Virus record (IMG/VR): IMGVR_UViG_3300018432_000032
Span: 1 to 35,220 of that record
DNA from: a virus
Length of the DNA stretch: 35,220 nt
Direction: 5' to 3' (one strand)
Each line of letters begins with the position of its first letter. Position 1 is the stretch's first letter. Under the pieces are notes generated by a model. That model did no database searches, was not told where the DNA came from, and worked only from the letters and a program-made list of their open reading frames with translations. Positions 22,383 through 29,243 of this stretch are shown one piece after another. The translations under genes were made by a program, and so were the position numbers.

Positions 22383-22499
22383 ATGACCGTTATCCGCCGA
22401 CTGATCGCCCGCCGGGCGCTCGAGGATGCGCGCACCGACGCGTTCCTCGCCGCGATCCGCCGCTCGGCTGACTGCTGCGAGGTGTGCCCGTGCGTGTGA
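22383..22499 (+). CDS. Cys-rich microprotein, 38 residues
   Basis: A GGAGGAA ribosome site (six bases upstream) marks the ATG of the first gene of the early operon. The peptide is basic and helical at the start (MTVIRRLIARRALEDA) and ends with DCCEVCPCV, four Cys in the last eight residues. This could bind a metal or a partner. It is too short for domain searches. The stop overlaps starts of the next gene. Confidence 0.5.
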   Translation: MTVIRRLIARRALEDARTDAFLAAIRRSADCCEVCPCV

Positions 22500-22726
22500 T
22501 CGTCGAGGTACTCGGACTGCCCGACGTCGCCGCGCCCGTGTGGCCCGTCGACAGTCTCGGCAACTCACAAGTGCCCCGCGTCGGTGACGACGTCGTCCTG
22601 CCCGACGCGAACCTCGTCGTGCGCGCCGTGTACTGGAACCCGGTCGGCGACCCGGTCGGGCTGCCCGACGAGGGGCTCGCCCCGGGTGAACCGTTCGTGT
22701 ACGTCGCGCTCGGCGATCCGCTGTGA
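22490..22726 (+). CDS. Hypothetical early protein
   Basis: Three in-frame GTG starts (22484, 22490, 22496) are possible. I chose 22490 because CGAGG at 22478-22482 lies seven bases upstream; 22496 would give a 4-base GTGA overlap with the preceding stop. The 78-residue protein is acidic and Val/Pro-rich (VLPDANLVVRAVYWNPVG, then PFVYVALGDPL), probably a small beta domain. Unknown function. Confidence 0.6.
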   Translation: MRVIVEVLGLPDVAAPVWPVDSLGNSQVPRVGDDVVLPDANLVVRAVYWNPVGDPVGLPDEGLAPGEPFVYVALGDPL

Positions 22727-22953
22727 TCGTGACCCTGGTCGGCGGACCCGAGGACGGGCGCGACGTGAACGTGCCCGCCGCCCGGCCCGAGGAACTGCCG
22801 CCGATCATCAACGTCGCCGCGCAACGCGAGCGGCCGACCGCACGCGAGTTCGCCGACGGTCCGCCGTACCTCGTGCACAGCTACCGACGCGAACGCACCA
22901 CGCGCCCGGGCGCGGGCAGCTGGGCGTACGTGTACGAAGGCACGACGTCGTGA
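22723..22953 (+). CDS. Conserved small actinophage protein
   Basis: The 76-residue protein from a GTG overlap has a pattern I have seen in many actinophage and actinobacterial genes: TLVGGPEDGRDVNVPAA near the start, a central PPIINV region, and the ending ERTTRPGAGSWAYVYEG. No function is established. Translation is coupled on both sides by overlaps. Confidence 0.65.
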   Translation: MIVTLVGGPEDGRDVNVPAARPEELPPIINVAAQRERPTAREFADGPPYLVHSYRRERTTRPGAGSWAYVYEGTTS

Positions 22954-23243
22954 ACGAGTTCCGGCTGTCGCCCGAGCTCGCCGCCGCGGTGCTCGCGCTC
23001 GGCACCGCCGCCGACGAAACGACCGCCCGCTACTGGCTCGCCGTGTGCGCCCGCCGCGGCGCCGATCAGCAGCTACTCGACTCGCTGTGGGCGACGTGGG
23101 TCGACGAACACCGCACGTTCACCCTGCACACCGACACCCTGCCCGACGTGTTCTGCCCGTTCGCGTCCGACGGGCACTGCCCGACCAACCCGCCATGCCC
23201 GACCCCGCGCGACCGCGCCTGCACAGGAGACGATGACGAATGA
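22950..23243 (+). CDS. Hypothetical early protein with Cys-rich tail
   Basis: Ninety-seven residues from a GTG overlapping the previous stop. The first 60 residues are helical (LSPELAAAVLALGTAADETT, LLDSLWATWVDEHRTFTL). The C-terminal part has four Cys in FCPFASDGHCPTNPPCPTPR and DRACTGDDDE, a possible zinc site. It directly precedes the exonuclease with a 4-base overlap. Function unknown. Confidence 0.6.
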   Translation: MNEFRLSPELAAAVLALGTAADETTARYWLAVCARRGADQQLLDSLWATWVDEHRTFTLHTDTLPDVFCPFASDGHCPTNPPCPTPRDRACTGDDDE

Positions 23244-24112
23244 CAACGGTCGACCTCACCATCGGCGGCGACGCCGTCGTACGCGACCTGCCACACGAGC
23301 AGTACCTGCAGCATCCCGCACTGTCGTTCAGCGGCGCGAAGGTACTCATCAAGCCGGGCGGGCCCGCACGCTACGCCTACGAACGCGACCACGGGCGCCC
23401 CCCCAAAGACGAGTTCGACGTCGGGCACGCCGCACACAACGCGGTGCTCGGCGTCGGCCCCGAACTGGTCATCGTCGACGCCGCCGACTGGCGCACCAAC
23501 GCCGCCAAAGAGACACGCGACCTCGCCCGCGCCTCCGGCAAGGTGCCCATCCTCACCGCCACCGCCGCGAAGGTCGCCGACATGGCCGCCGCGCTCCGCC
23601 GGCACCCCGTCGCCGCCCGGCTGCTGCACCCGGGCAGCGGCGAGGCTGAGGTGTCCCTGTTCTGGCACGACGGCGAGCACGACGTCGACCGGCGCGGACG
23701 CGTCGATTTCCTGCGCACCCCCGACAGCGACGGGCGGCTGATCCTCGCCGACTACAAAACGACGCAGTCAGCCGCGCCCGACGCGGTCGCCCGATCCGTC
23801 TGGTCGTTCGGATACGACCAGCAGGCGGCGTGGTACCGCGACCTCGTCGTCGGGCTGGGGCTCGCCAAGTCGGCGCCGTTCCTGTTCGTGTTCCAAGAGG
23901 TCGCCCCGCCGTACCTCGTGCACGTCGTGCAGCTGGACGCCGCCGACATCATGCGCGGGGAGGAGAAAAACGCGCGGGCCCTGCAGCTGTTCCGCGAGTG
24001 CAGTGCCGCGAATGACTGGCCCGGATTTAACGACTACGGGATCACGACTGTCACGGCGCCCGCATGGGCTGCCCGGCAGTACGACCTCGAGCAGCAGGAC
24101 GGCGACCAGTGA
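23240..24112 (+). CDS. RecE-like PD-(D/E)XK exonuclease
   Basis: This nuclease would resect double-stranded DNA ends for recombination. The 290-residue protein shows the family's order: FDVGHAAHNAVL (His63/His66), EAEVSLFW (Glu137), RRGRVDFL (Arg154, Asp156), LADYKT (Asp171, Lys173) and YDQQAAWYRDL (Gln195, Tyr199). These fit the exonuclease VIII/Cas4-like set (PDDEXK_1/DUF3799 type). The RecT-like annealing protein at 25707 is the expected partner, but six small genes separate them. The C-terminal 40 residues are less conserved. Confidence 0.85.
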   Translation: MTTVDLTIGGDAVVRDLPHEQYLQHPALSFSGAKVLIKPGGPARYAYERDHGRPPKDEFDVGHAAHNAVLGVGPELVIVDAADWRTNAAKETRDLARASGKVPILTATAAKVADMAAALRRHPVAARLLHPGSGEAEVSLFWHDGEHDVDRRGRVDFLRTPDSDGRLILADYKTTQSAAPDAVARSVWSFGYDQQAAWYRDLVVGLGLAKSAPFLFVFQEVAPPYLVHVVQLDAADIMRGEEKNARALQLFRECSAANDWPGFNDYGITTVTAPAWAARQYDLEQQDGDQ

Positions 24113-24453
24113 TCGCCGGACCAGTGCTGTCCGTGCTCGGCGAGGTGTTCGCCGAGCGGGAACGGCAGAACGCGAAGTGGGGCGAGCAGAACCACCCCGA
24201 CGGCACGGGCCCCGATAAGGCGTGGCCGCTGTCGCCGTTGCCGACCAGCGTCGCCCGCGACGCGATCCGCTCGACCGTCGATCACCTCGCCCGCGCGGGC
24301 GATAGCGAGTGGTGGGCGATTCTGCTCGAGGAAGTCGCCGAGGCGCTCGCCGAGGACGACCCGGCGCGGCTGCGGGCCGAGCTCGTGCAGGTCGCCGCCG
24401 TTGCCGTGTCATGGGCGGAAGCGATCGACCGCCGGGCGGTGTCCGATGCCTGA
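24109..24453 (+). CDS. MazG-like nucleotide pyrophosphohydrolase
   Basis: A 114-residue alpha-helical protein. The motifs are ERERQNAKWGEQNHPDG (common at the start of phage MazG-like proteins), LLEEVAEAL (Glu74, Glu75, Glu78) and RAELVQVAAVAV (Glu91 and following), the acidic EExxE plus EL metal-binding set of all-alpha NTP pyrophosphatases. These enzymes hydrolyse (d)NTPs or alarmones; the substrate here is unknown. Overlap with the exonuclease stop shows operon membership. Confidence 0.72.
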   Translation: MIAGPVLSVLGEVFAERERQNAKWGEQNHPDGTGPDKAWPLSPLPTSVARDAIRSTVDHLARAGDSEWWAILLEEVAEALAEDDPARLRAELVQVAAVAVSWAEAIDRRAVSDA

Positions 24454-24634
24454 GCCGACGCTGCCCGACGGGCTGATCCACGTCCGCGACCGGGAAGGGG
24501 TCGAGCACCTCGCCGACGACGGGCCGCTCGGGCTGGCGGTCGGCTGCGACTCGTGGGAATGGATGACCGTCTGCGCCCCCGACCCGCGCGGGGAGACGTG
24601 CGGCGACTGCCTCACCTACTGGTCGACACCGTGA
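24446..24634 (+). CDS. Small zinc-site protein
   Basis: A 62-residue protein that starts inside the end of the MazG-like gene. Cys residues in VGCDSWEW, TVCAPDP and a TCGDCLTYW knuckle suggest a metal site; the C-terminus is aromatic. It resembles many short actinophage proteins of unknown function. The stop overlaps the next GTG. Confidence 0.55.
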   Translation: MPEPTLPDGLIHVRDREGVEHLADDGPLGLAVGCDSWEWMTVCAPDPRGETCGDCLTYWSTP

Positions 24635-24825
24635 CCGCGCGCGGCCGGTGGCGGTGGTTCGTCGAGGGTTACTACGCCGACGACGTCGCGCCGCCGAAAG
24701 AGCCGAGCGGGTTCGCGATTCGGGTCGGCGGTGTCACCCGGGAGGCGCTCCGCAGGGACGTCGAGGCGCTCGAGCGGCGCCCGGATATCGGCGAGATTGT
24801 CGGCCCGTACGAGGCGGCGTCGTGA
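24631..24825 (+). CDS. Hypothetical 64-residue protein
   Basis: The protein begins TARGRWRWFVEGYYADDVAP and continues with a basic helical part (VTREALRRDVEALERR). The Trp/Tyr-rich start could be a nucleic-acid or protein contact surface. No Cys, no membrane segment. It is joined to both neighbours by 4-base overlaps. Function unknown. Confidence 0.55.
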   Translation: MTARGRWRWFVEGYYADDVAPPKEPSGFAIRVGGVTREALRRDVEALERRPDIGEIVGPYEAAS

Positions 24826-25028
24826 CCCCGCCGCAGCTGGACCCGGCGCGGGTGCGGGAACGGCTCGCCGAGCTCGAACAGTCGATCGCCGTGCAGCGCC
24901 GTGTCGTCGACGCGCTCGACGAGGCGACCGGCGACGCGCGCCGCGAACTGTCGGCGCTCGACCGGCAGTGGGCCGACCTGAAAGCGCACCCCGCCGTCGC
25001 CGCCGCGCTCGCCCGGGGCGAGTCGTGA
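24822..25028 (+). CDS. Short coiled-coil protein
   Basis: Sixty-eight residues. Nearly the whole sequence (RVRERLAELEQSIAVQRRVV, then LDEATGDARRELSALDRQWA) has heptad spacing of Leu/Val/Ala with charged positions, indicating a two-helix coiled coil. It overlaps the next gene by four bases. A role as an oligomerisation or adaptor protein is possible; no family is recognised. Confidence 0.55.
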   Translation: MTPPQLDPARVRERLAELEQSIAVQRRVVDALDEATGDARRELSALDRQWADLKAHPAVAAALARGES

Positions 25029-25279
25029 CCGCGACGTGCCGCTCGTGCGGCGCCCCGATCCGATGGGCGACCACGAACAACGGGAAACGGATGCCGCTCG
25101 ACGCCGAACCCGACCCCGGCGGGAATCTCGTCCTGTCCGACCCGTCACCCGACGCGTACGCGCCGACGGTCGCATTCACCACGCAGAACACGTTGCCGCT
25201 ACCGGACGACCCGCCCCGCTTCACGTCGCACTTCGCAACATGCCCACAGGCTGACGAGCACCGAAAGAGGAACCCATGA
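25025..25279 (+). CDS. Zinc-ribbon-like protein
   Basis: The 84-residue protein starts with TATCRSCGAPIRWATTNNGK, a Cys-x-x-Cys knuckle with an Asn/Gly turn. FTSHFATCPQADEHRK near the end supplies His and Cys. Together these are a plausible zinc-binding set of the kind found in actinophage proteins. The middle is Pro/Asp-rich. Operon overlap at both ends. Function unknown. Confidence 0.6.
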   Translation: MTATCRSCGAPIRWATTNNGKRMPLDAEPDPGGNLVLSDPSPDAYAPTVAFTTQNTLPLPDDPPRFTSHFATCPQADEHRKRNP

Positions 25280-25710
25280 CCACGTTCGCCGACTACGTCG
25301 CCTGGCTCGCCCCCCCGCGGCACGGGCTGCACGTAATCGAGCTCGGCGAGGACGGCGGAACGCTCGTCATCCCCGGGCACCACGACGACCGCCGCACCCT
25401 GGCCGCGCTGAACCACTACGCGCGCGACATGTGGGGGCACGGGGCGGCGGGCGACTTCGCCGACCCGGGCGACGGTGAGCACGTACGGCGCGCGCTGCAA
25501 CGGGTCCGCGGGCTCGTCGTCCATGCATGCGACCGCGGGTGGGCGGCTGAGGATCCGATCGCCGCCGCCGACCTCGACCTCGTCGACCCCGACCACAACC
25601 CGTGCCCCGACTGCGCCCGGACCGGCGCCACGTGGGCACTCATCTACCGAACCGACGTGCAGGACCACCCTGCCGCGTTCCCGATCACCGCATGGGAGTA
25701 CGACGCATGA
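25276..25710 (+). CDS. Hypothetical early protein
   Basis: The protein has 144 residues from an ATG with a 4-base overlap and an AAAGAGG ribosome site. Features are LHVIELGEDGGTLVIPGHHD, a helical middle (RRTLAALNHYARDMWG) and a NPCPDCARTG knuckle near residue 110. The first half is mixed, the last part beta-rich (TWALIYRTDVQDHPAAF). It precedes the RecT-like gene. No function recognised. Confidence 0.6.
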   Translation: MTTFADYVAWLAPPRHGLHVIELGEDGGTLVIPGHHDDRRTLAALNHYARDMWGHGAAGDFADPGDGEHVRRALQRVRGLVVHACDRGWAAEDPIAAADLDLVDPDHNPCPDCARTGATWALIYRTDVQDHPAAFPITAWEYDA

Positions 25711-26792
25711 CCACAACCGACGCGCTCGCGACCGTCGCCGACCGGCTCGGCGGGCAGCAAGGCGACCGGCTCGAGGCGATCGTCGCCGTCGAACAAGCGC
25801 GCGCCGTCGCGCAAGTCGCCGCGCAGGTGCAGGTCGCGCAACGCTTCCCCCGCGACCTCGACCGGGTACGCGTCGAACTGGCCGACGCGTGCGCGTCGTA
25901 CGAACTGGCCGCCGTCTCGTTCTGGGCGCTGCCCAACCGTGGGCAGGGGCTGTCGGTGCACCTCGCCCGCGAGCTCGCCGTCATATGGGGGAACGTCGAC
26001 TACGGGGTGCACGAACTGCGCCGCGACGACGAACGGCAGATGTCCGAGATTCAGGCGTTCTGTTGGGACATGCAGCGCAACAGCAAGGCGACCCGCACGT
26101 TTCAGGTTCCGCACGCGATCACGATCACCGACAAGCGGACGCGGGTGCAGTCGCGGCAGGCGATCGTCGACCTGCAGGACATCTACCGCAATAACCAGAA
26201 CGCCGGCGCCCGGGCGATGCGCGAATGCGTGTTCGCGACGCTGCCGCGCTGGTTGGTGGACACCGCCGAGCGGCTGCTGCGGGACACGAAACGGCGCGGG
26301 CCGGGCACACCGCTCGAGGAGCGGGTCGCGGTCATCGTCGACGGGGCGAAGCGGTTCAGGATCAGCCGGGCGCAACTCGAGCAGCGGGTCGGGAAACCGG
26401 CGGCGGCGTGGACACACGAGGACGTATCCGATCTTGAGGTGATCGCGTCGAGCATCGCCCGCGGGGAGACGACGGCGGCCGAACAGTTCGACCCGGCGGA
26501 GCAGCGGGTCGACGTCGCCGAGCTCGGCGACCCCGACGCGGCGCCGCCGGCGCCCGCCGAGCCGGTCGGGGATCAGCGCCCGATCACCGACGACCAGCGG
26601 ACAAAGATCATTCTCATGCTGAAAGACCTCGACGTCGAGACCGACGCCGATCAGCACGCGTGGTTGTCGGAGGAACTGCGGCGGCCGATCACGTCGCGGA
26701 ACGACCTCACCCGCGGCGACGCGTCGTCGGTGATCGACGTTCTACAGGTTCTGCTCGACGCGCGCGGCGAGCAGCCGGGCGGCGACCAGTGA
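25707..26792 (+). CDS. RecT-like single-strand annealing protein
   Basis: This would coat and anneal single-stranded DNA for phage recombination. The protein has 361 residues. Residues 40-200 fit the actinophage RecT-like pattern: RFPRDLDRVRVELADACASY, SVHLARELAVIWGNVDYGVH, AFCWDMQRNSKATRTFQVPH and IYRNNQNAGARAMRECVFA. The C-terminal third is Asp/Glu/Pro-rich with a second helical segment (TKIILMLKDLDVETDADQHA). A RecE-like exonuclease lies upstream in the same operon. The assignment is by pattern; no single catalytic motif exists in this family. Confidence 0.72.
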   Translation: MTTTDALATVADRLGGQQGDRLEAIVAVEQARAVAQVAAQVQVAQRFPRDLDRVRVELADACASYELAAVSFWALPNRGQGLSVHLARELAVIWGNVDYGVHELRRDDERQMSEIQAFCWDMQRNSKATRTFQVPHAITITDKRTRVQSRQAIVDLQDIYRNNQNAGARAMRECVFATLPRWLVDTAERLLRDTKRRGPGTPLEERVAVIVDGAKRFRISRAQLEQRVGKPAAAWTHEDVSDLEVIASSIARGETTAAEQFDPAEQRVDVAELGDPDAAPPAPAEPVGDQRPITDDQRTKIILMLKDLDVETDADQHAWLSEELRRPITSRNDLTRGDASSVIDVLQVLLDARGEQPGGDQ

Positions 26793-26941
26793 CCGCCGAC
26801 CGGCGCCCGCAGCGGCGCGACCCGAATGAGCCGCCCGACGTCGACGGCGAACCCGACCCGGACGTCACCCGCGACGACGTCGCCGCCGAAGCGGACCGGG
26901 CCGCCGACCGCCACGAGCGCGCACTGTGGGGCGACAGGTGA
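26789..26941 (+). CDS. Small acidic linker protein
   Basis: Fifty residues from a GTG overlap. Highly charged (PDVDGEPDPDVTRDDVAAEA) and probably disordered; it carries no motif. The 12 bases around its start, GGCGACCAGTGA, are identical to those at the start of the MazG-like gene (24101-24112). It may serve mainly to couple translation of the VRR-NUC gene. Confidence 0.45.
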   Translation: MTADRRPQRRDPNEPPDVDGEPDPDVTRDDVAAEADRAADRHERALWGDR

Positions 26942-27267
26942 CCGCCGCCCCCGCGCTGTACATGTCCGAGCGGCACCTACAGGAAGCGGTCGTCGAGCTC
27001 GCCCGCCTGCTCGGCTGGATGGTTTACCACCCGTACAACTCGCAGCGCAGTACCCCCGGGTTCCCCGACCTGACGATGGTCCACCCCCGAACGGGCGGGT
27101 TGCTGTTCGCCGAACTGAAAACGACAACGGGCAAGGTCACCCCCGACCAGGACGAGTGGTTGCGGGCGCTCGCGCTCCGGGGGGTCGCGTTCGTGTGGCG
27201 CCCGGTCGACCTGACCGACGGGTCGATCGCCCGCGCACTCCGCAGGTATTCGGCGGCGACGCCGTGA
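26938..27267 (+). CDS. VRR-NUC domain endonuclease
   Basis: A 109-residue stand-alone VRR-NUC protein, a fold of the PD-(D/E)XK nuclease class related to archaeal Holliday junction resolvases. Visible: Glu11 and Glu16 in the N-terminal helix, GFPDLTMVH with Asp44, LLFAELKT with Glu59 and Lys61, then KVTPDQDEWLRAL with Gln71. In phages these proteins resolve branched DNA before packaging. It follows the recombination genes, as expected. The GTG start fits the 4-base overlap. Confidence 0.85.
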   Translation: MTAAPALYMSERHLQEAVVELARLLGWMVYHPYNSQRSTPGFPDLTMVHPRTGGLLFAELKTTTGKVTPDQDEWLRALALRGVAFVWRPVDLTDGSIARALRRYSAATP

Positions 27268-27782
27268 ACCGGCGAACCGCGGCACCCGCACTCGCCGCCG
27301 CGCTCGTCGCGTCCGTCGTCCTCGCCAACTGGTTAACCGCCCGATACGGGCTGATCCCGGCAGGGTTCGGGCTGCTCGTCCCCGCCGGCACCTACGCCGC
27401 CGGGTTGGCGCTCGGGCTGCGGGACGCACTCGACCGGGTCGGCGGGCTGCGGTGGGTGCTCGCCGCGATCGCCGTCGGCATCGCCGTGTCGGCGTGGGTC
27501 GCGTCCCCGATGCTCGCCGTCGCGTCGGCGGTCGCGTTCGGCGCGTCCGAACTCGTCGACCTCGCCGTGTGGCGGGCGACGCTGCGCCGCGGCATCCCGA
27601 CGGCGCTCGCCGCGAGCAACCTTGCGGGGGCGCTGGTCGACAGCGTCCTGTTCCTGTCCCTGTCCGGGCTGGGGCTGACCCTGGTCGCGGTCGGCGGGCA
27701 GCTGCTCGTCAAGGCGGGTTGGTTGACGTTGCTCGCGCTGGTCGTCGTCGCCGCCGCCCGCCGTCGGGCGGTGACCGCGTGA
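27264..27782 (+). CDS. yhhQ: VUT-family (YhhQ-like) queuosine-precursor transporter
   Basis: An inner-membrane protein, 172 residues, about six helices. The VUT family imports 7-deazaguanine precursors (preQ0/preQ1), as shown for E. coli YhhQ. Marks of the family: VVLANWLTARYGLIPAGFGL at the start, RDALDRVGG (53-61) between helices, ASPMLAVASAVAFGASELVD then VDLAVWRATLRR (95-108), and SNLAGALVDSVLFL (118-131). The next gene, one base later, resembles the enzyme that puts such bases into DNA, so transporter and enzyme form a salvage pair. The gene is not part of ordinary phage early modules. Which precursor it carries is not visible. Confidence 0.85.
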   Translation: MNRRTAAPALAAALVASVVLANWLTARYGLIPAGFGLLVPAGTYAAGLALGLRDALDRVGGLRWVLAAIAVGIAVSAWVASPMLAVASAVAFGASELVDLAVWRATLRRGIPTALAASNLAGALVDSVLFLSLSGLGLTLVAVGGQLLVKAGWLTLLALVVVAAARRRAVTA

Positions 27783-28381
27783 TGTACGTCGGCACCCCGT
27801 CGACCCCGACGATCCGGGCCGCCATGTCCGCGGGGCTGCTCGCGTGCATGGACACCCCGCGGCAGCGGAACCTGATCCCGGCCGGCGCGCGGTGGGCCGC
27901 CGACAACGGGGTGTTCGGCGCTGGCTACCCGGGCGACGATGCGTGGCTGTCGTGGCTGCGGGCCCGCACCGCCGACCCGGCGCTGTGCCTGTTCGCGACC
28001 GCACCCGACGTCGTCGGCGACGCGTCGGCAACCCTCGAACGGTCGGCGCCGTTCCTGCCGGCGATCCGCGACGTCGGGCTGCCCGCGGCGCTCGTCGCAC
28101 AGGACGGGCTCGAGGATCTCCCCGTGCCGTGGGACGCGTTCGACGCACTGTTCATCGGAGGAACGACCGAATGGAAGGTGTCACCGGCCGCTGCCGACCT
28201 CGCCGCCCGGGCGCGGGCCCGCGGCAAGTGGGTGCACATGGGTCGGGTCAACAGCTGGAAGCGGTGGCAGGTCGCCGACGCGTTCGGCTGCGACTCGTGC
28301 GACGGCACATATCTCGCCTATGCGCCCGATCTGCTGCTACCCGACGTGCTCGCCTGGTCCGCTCAGGACGCGTTGTGGTGA
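27782..28381 (+). CDS. dpdA: DpdA-like DNA 7-deazaguanine transglycosylase (short TGT-fold)
   Basis: DpdA proteins exchange guanine in DNA for preQ0-type bases. This 199-residue protein fits the short phage type: AADNGVFG with Asp41, a residue position like the TGT general base; FATAPDVVGDA (Asp76) like the base-recognition site; FIGGTTEWK (125-131), a GG loop; and VHMGRVNSWKRWQVADAFGC then DSCDGT, with Asp171 or Asp174 as the likely nucleophile. It lacks the C-terminal zinc domain of tRNA-TGT, as expected. ATG 27782 overlaps the transporter stop by one base. No QueC/D/E, FolE or QueF gene is seen, so the precursor must be salvaged. Confidence 0.8.
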   Translation: MYVGTPSTPTIRAAMSAGLLACMDTPRQRNLIPAGARWAADNGVFGAGYPGDDAWLSWLRARTADPALCLFATAPDVVGDASATLERSAPFLPAIRDVGLPAALVAQDGLEDLPVPWDAFDALFIGGTTEWKVSPAAADLAARARARGKWVHMGRVNSWKRWQVADAFGCDSCDGTYLAYAPDLLLPDVLAWSAQDALW

Positions 28382-28382
28382 C

Positions 28383-28625
28383 CTACTCGCAGCGGTGCCT
28401 CACGAACGGCTCGCACAACCATTCGACCCGGTCGTACAGCGGCCACTCATGCCAGACGACGAGCGCCCGACGCGGGGCGCCGTCCCGCCACCCGTGCAGG
28501 GTGCCGCGGTGCTCACGCAACAGATCGCGGTCGAACAACCAGACCAGCGGCGGCGGGTACACCCGTTCGTGTGCCCGCTCGAGTTCGGCGAGCAGGCGGT
28601 CGCGCCCGTCGTCGGTGAGCGGCAC
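28383..28625 (-). CDS. Hypothetical minus-strand protein, convergent with dpdA
   Basis: Eighty residues from a GTG; TACGGT (28638-28633) lies 7 bases upstream, so this could be a leaderless gene, although no -35 is evident. The protein is rich in Trp, His and Arg: DRLLAELERAHERVYPPPLV, then WLFDRDLLREHRGTLHGW and VVWHEWPLYDRVEWLCEPFV. Its stop lies one base past the dpdA stop on the opposite strand. No family is recognised. Orientation against the operon suggests a separately acquired gene. Confidence 0.5.
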   Translation of the reverse strand: MPLTDDGRDRLLAELERAHERVYPPPLVWLFDRDLLREHRGTLHGWRDGAPRRALVVWHEWPLYDRVEWLCEPFVRHRCE

Positions 28626-28646
28626 ACGTCCGACCGTAGGTGTCCG

Positions 28647-28793
28647 GTGACCGAGCCGCCGCGCGTGGAATGGGTGCCCGGGCAGTTGACGCTCGACGAC
28701 GCGCTGCCACCCGCCGAACAACTGCCGTTGTGGGATCCGCCCGCGGACACGACTGCGCCCCCGCCCGATGATCCGGACGGGGGCGCGACGTGA
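28647..28793 (+). CDS. Small protein between two minus-strand genes
   Basis: Forty-eight residues from a GTG with AGGTG four bases upstream. The sequence is Pro-rich (VEWVPGQLTLDDALPPAEQL, then LWDPPADTTAPPPDD), with LTLDDAL and EQLPLW resembling short linear motifs found at the ends of other actinophage proteins. It is divergent from the gene at 28625 with 21 bases between starts. Real expression is uncertain. Confidence 0.4.
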   Translation: MTEPPRVEWVPGQLTLDDALPPAEQLPLWDPPADTTAPPPDDPDGGAT

Positions 28794-28798
28794 CGCGG

Positions 28799-29029
28799 TC
28801 AGACGGGGTGCACCGCATCCCGCCACGCATCCACCAGACGCGCATGCGCCCGCTCCGCCCGATAGCGGTATGCCTGCACCTGTTCGGCGTCGGCGCCCCG
28901 CCGGACGAGGTTCAGCAGATCCCGCCGCGCATCGGCGTAGAGGCGCCGGGCGAGTTTCACGGCGGGGGGTTCGAGGTCGTCAAGCTGCTGGGCGAGGTCG
29001 GCGATACGGTCGGTGCGGGTGTCGGTCAC
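28799..29029 (-). CDS. Hypothetical helical minus-strand protein
   Basis: A 76-residue protein whose GTG is fixed by the strong GGAGGAA ribosome site seven bases upstream on the minus strand. Entirely helical with charged heptads: DRIADLAQQLDDLEPPAVKL, RLYADARRDLLNLVRRGADA, QVQAYRYRAERAHARLVDAW. A small helical bundle or coiled coil. Transcribed away from the DNA replication region. Function unknown. Confidence 0.6.
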   Translation of the reverse strand: MTDTRTDRIADLAQQLDDLEPPAVKLARRLYADARRDLLNLVRRGADAEQVQAYRYRAERAHARLVDAWRDAVHPV

Positions 29030-29063
29030 GATGGTTCCTCCGGGTGCGGTCGCGGTCGCTGTG

Positions 29064-29081
29064 CGCGTCACACTAGACGCG
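29064..29081 (-). promoter_or_regulatory. Promoter -10 within a 6-bp inverted repeat
   Basis: CGCGTC (29064-29069) and GACGCG (29076-29081) flank ACACTA, which on the minus strand reads TAGTGT (TAnnnT), a good -10 box for the gene at 29029. A repressor bound here would cover the promoter. No good -35 hexamer is visible. The 12 bases GCGCGTCACACT (29063-29074) recur at 32183-32194. Confidence 0.45.
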
Positions 29082-29117
29082 GACTGTCACGAATCCGACG
29101 CACTGAGGGGGTAGCGA

Positions 29118-29243
29118 GTGACCGTGTCTGATCGGATCCGGCGCGGCGCCGAGCCGTGTCGTCACCCCGACACCTACCGATGCGCACAGGCGTGCGAGTG
29201 CCTGTGCGCTCATTGCTGGGATAAACGGCATGTCGGCGACTGA
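29118..29243 (+). CDS. Cys-rich zinc-finger microprotein, 41 residues
   Basis: A GAGGGGG ribosome site (29105-29111) precedes the GTG. The protein has six Cys and three His within 26 residues: EPCRHPDTYRCAQACECLCA, then HCWDKRH. The spacing suits one or two zinc sites. It overlaps the next start by 14 bases. Small fingers of this kind often bind DNA or RNA polymerase in phages, but its partner is unknown. Confidence 0.6.
   Translation: MTVSDRIRRGAEPCRHPDTYRCAQACECLCAHCWDKRHVGD

Noticed and set aside
24101-26792. GGCGACCAGTGA repeated at two gene junctions (24101 and 26781)
   Set aside because: Both copies encode a Gly-Asp-Gln C-terminus followed by a GTGA overlap; codon bias and coupling can explain the identity, so I do not call a repeat element.
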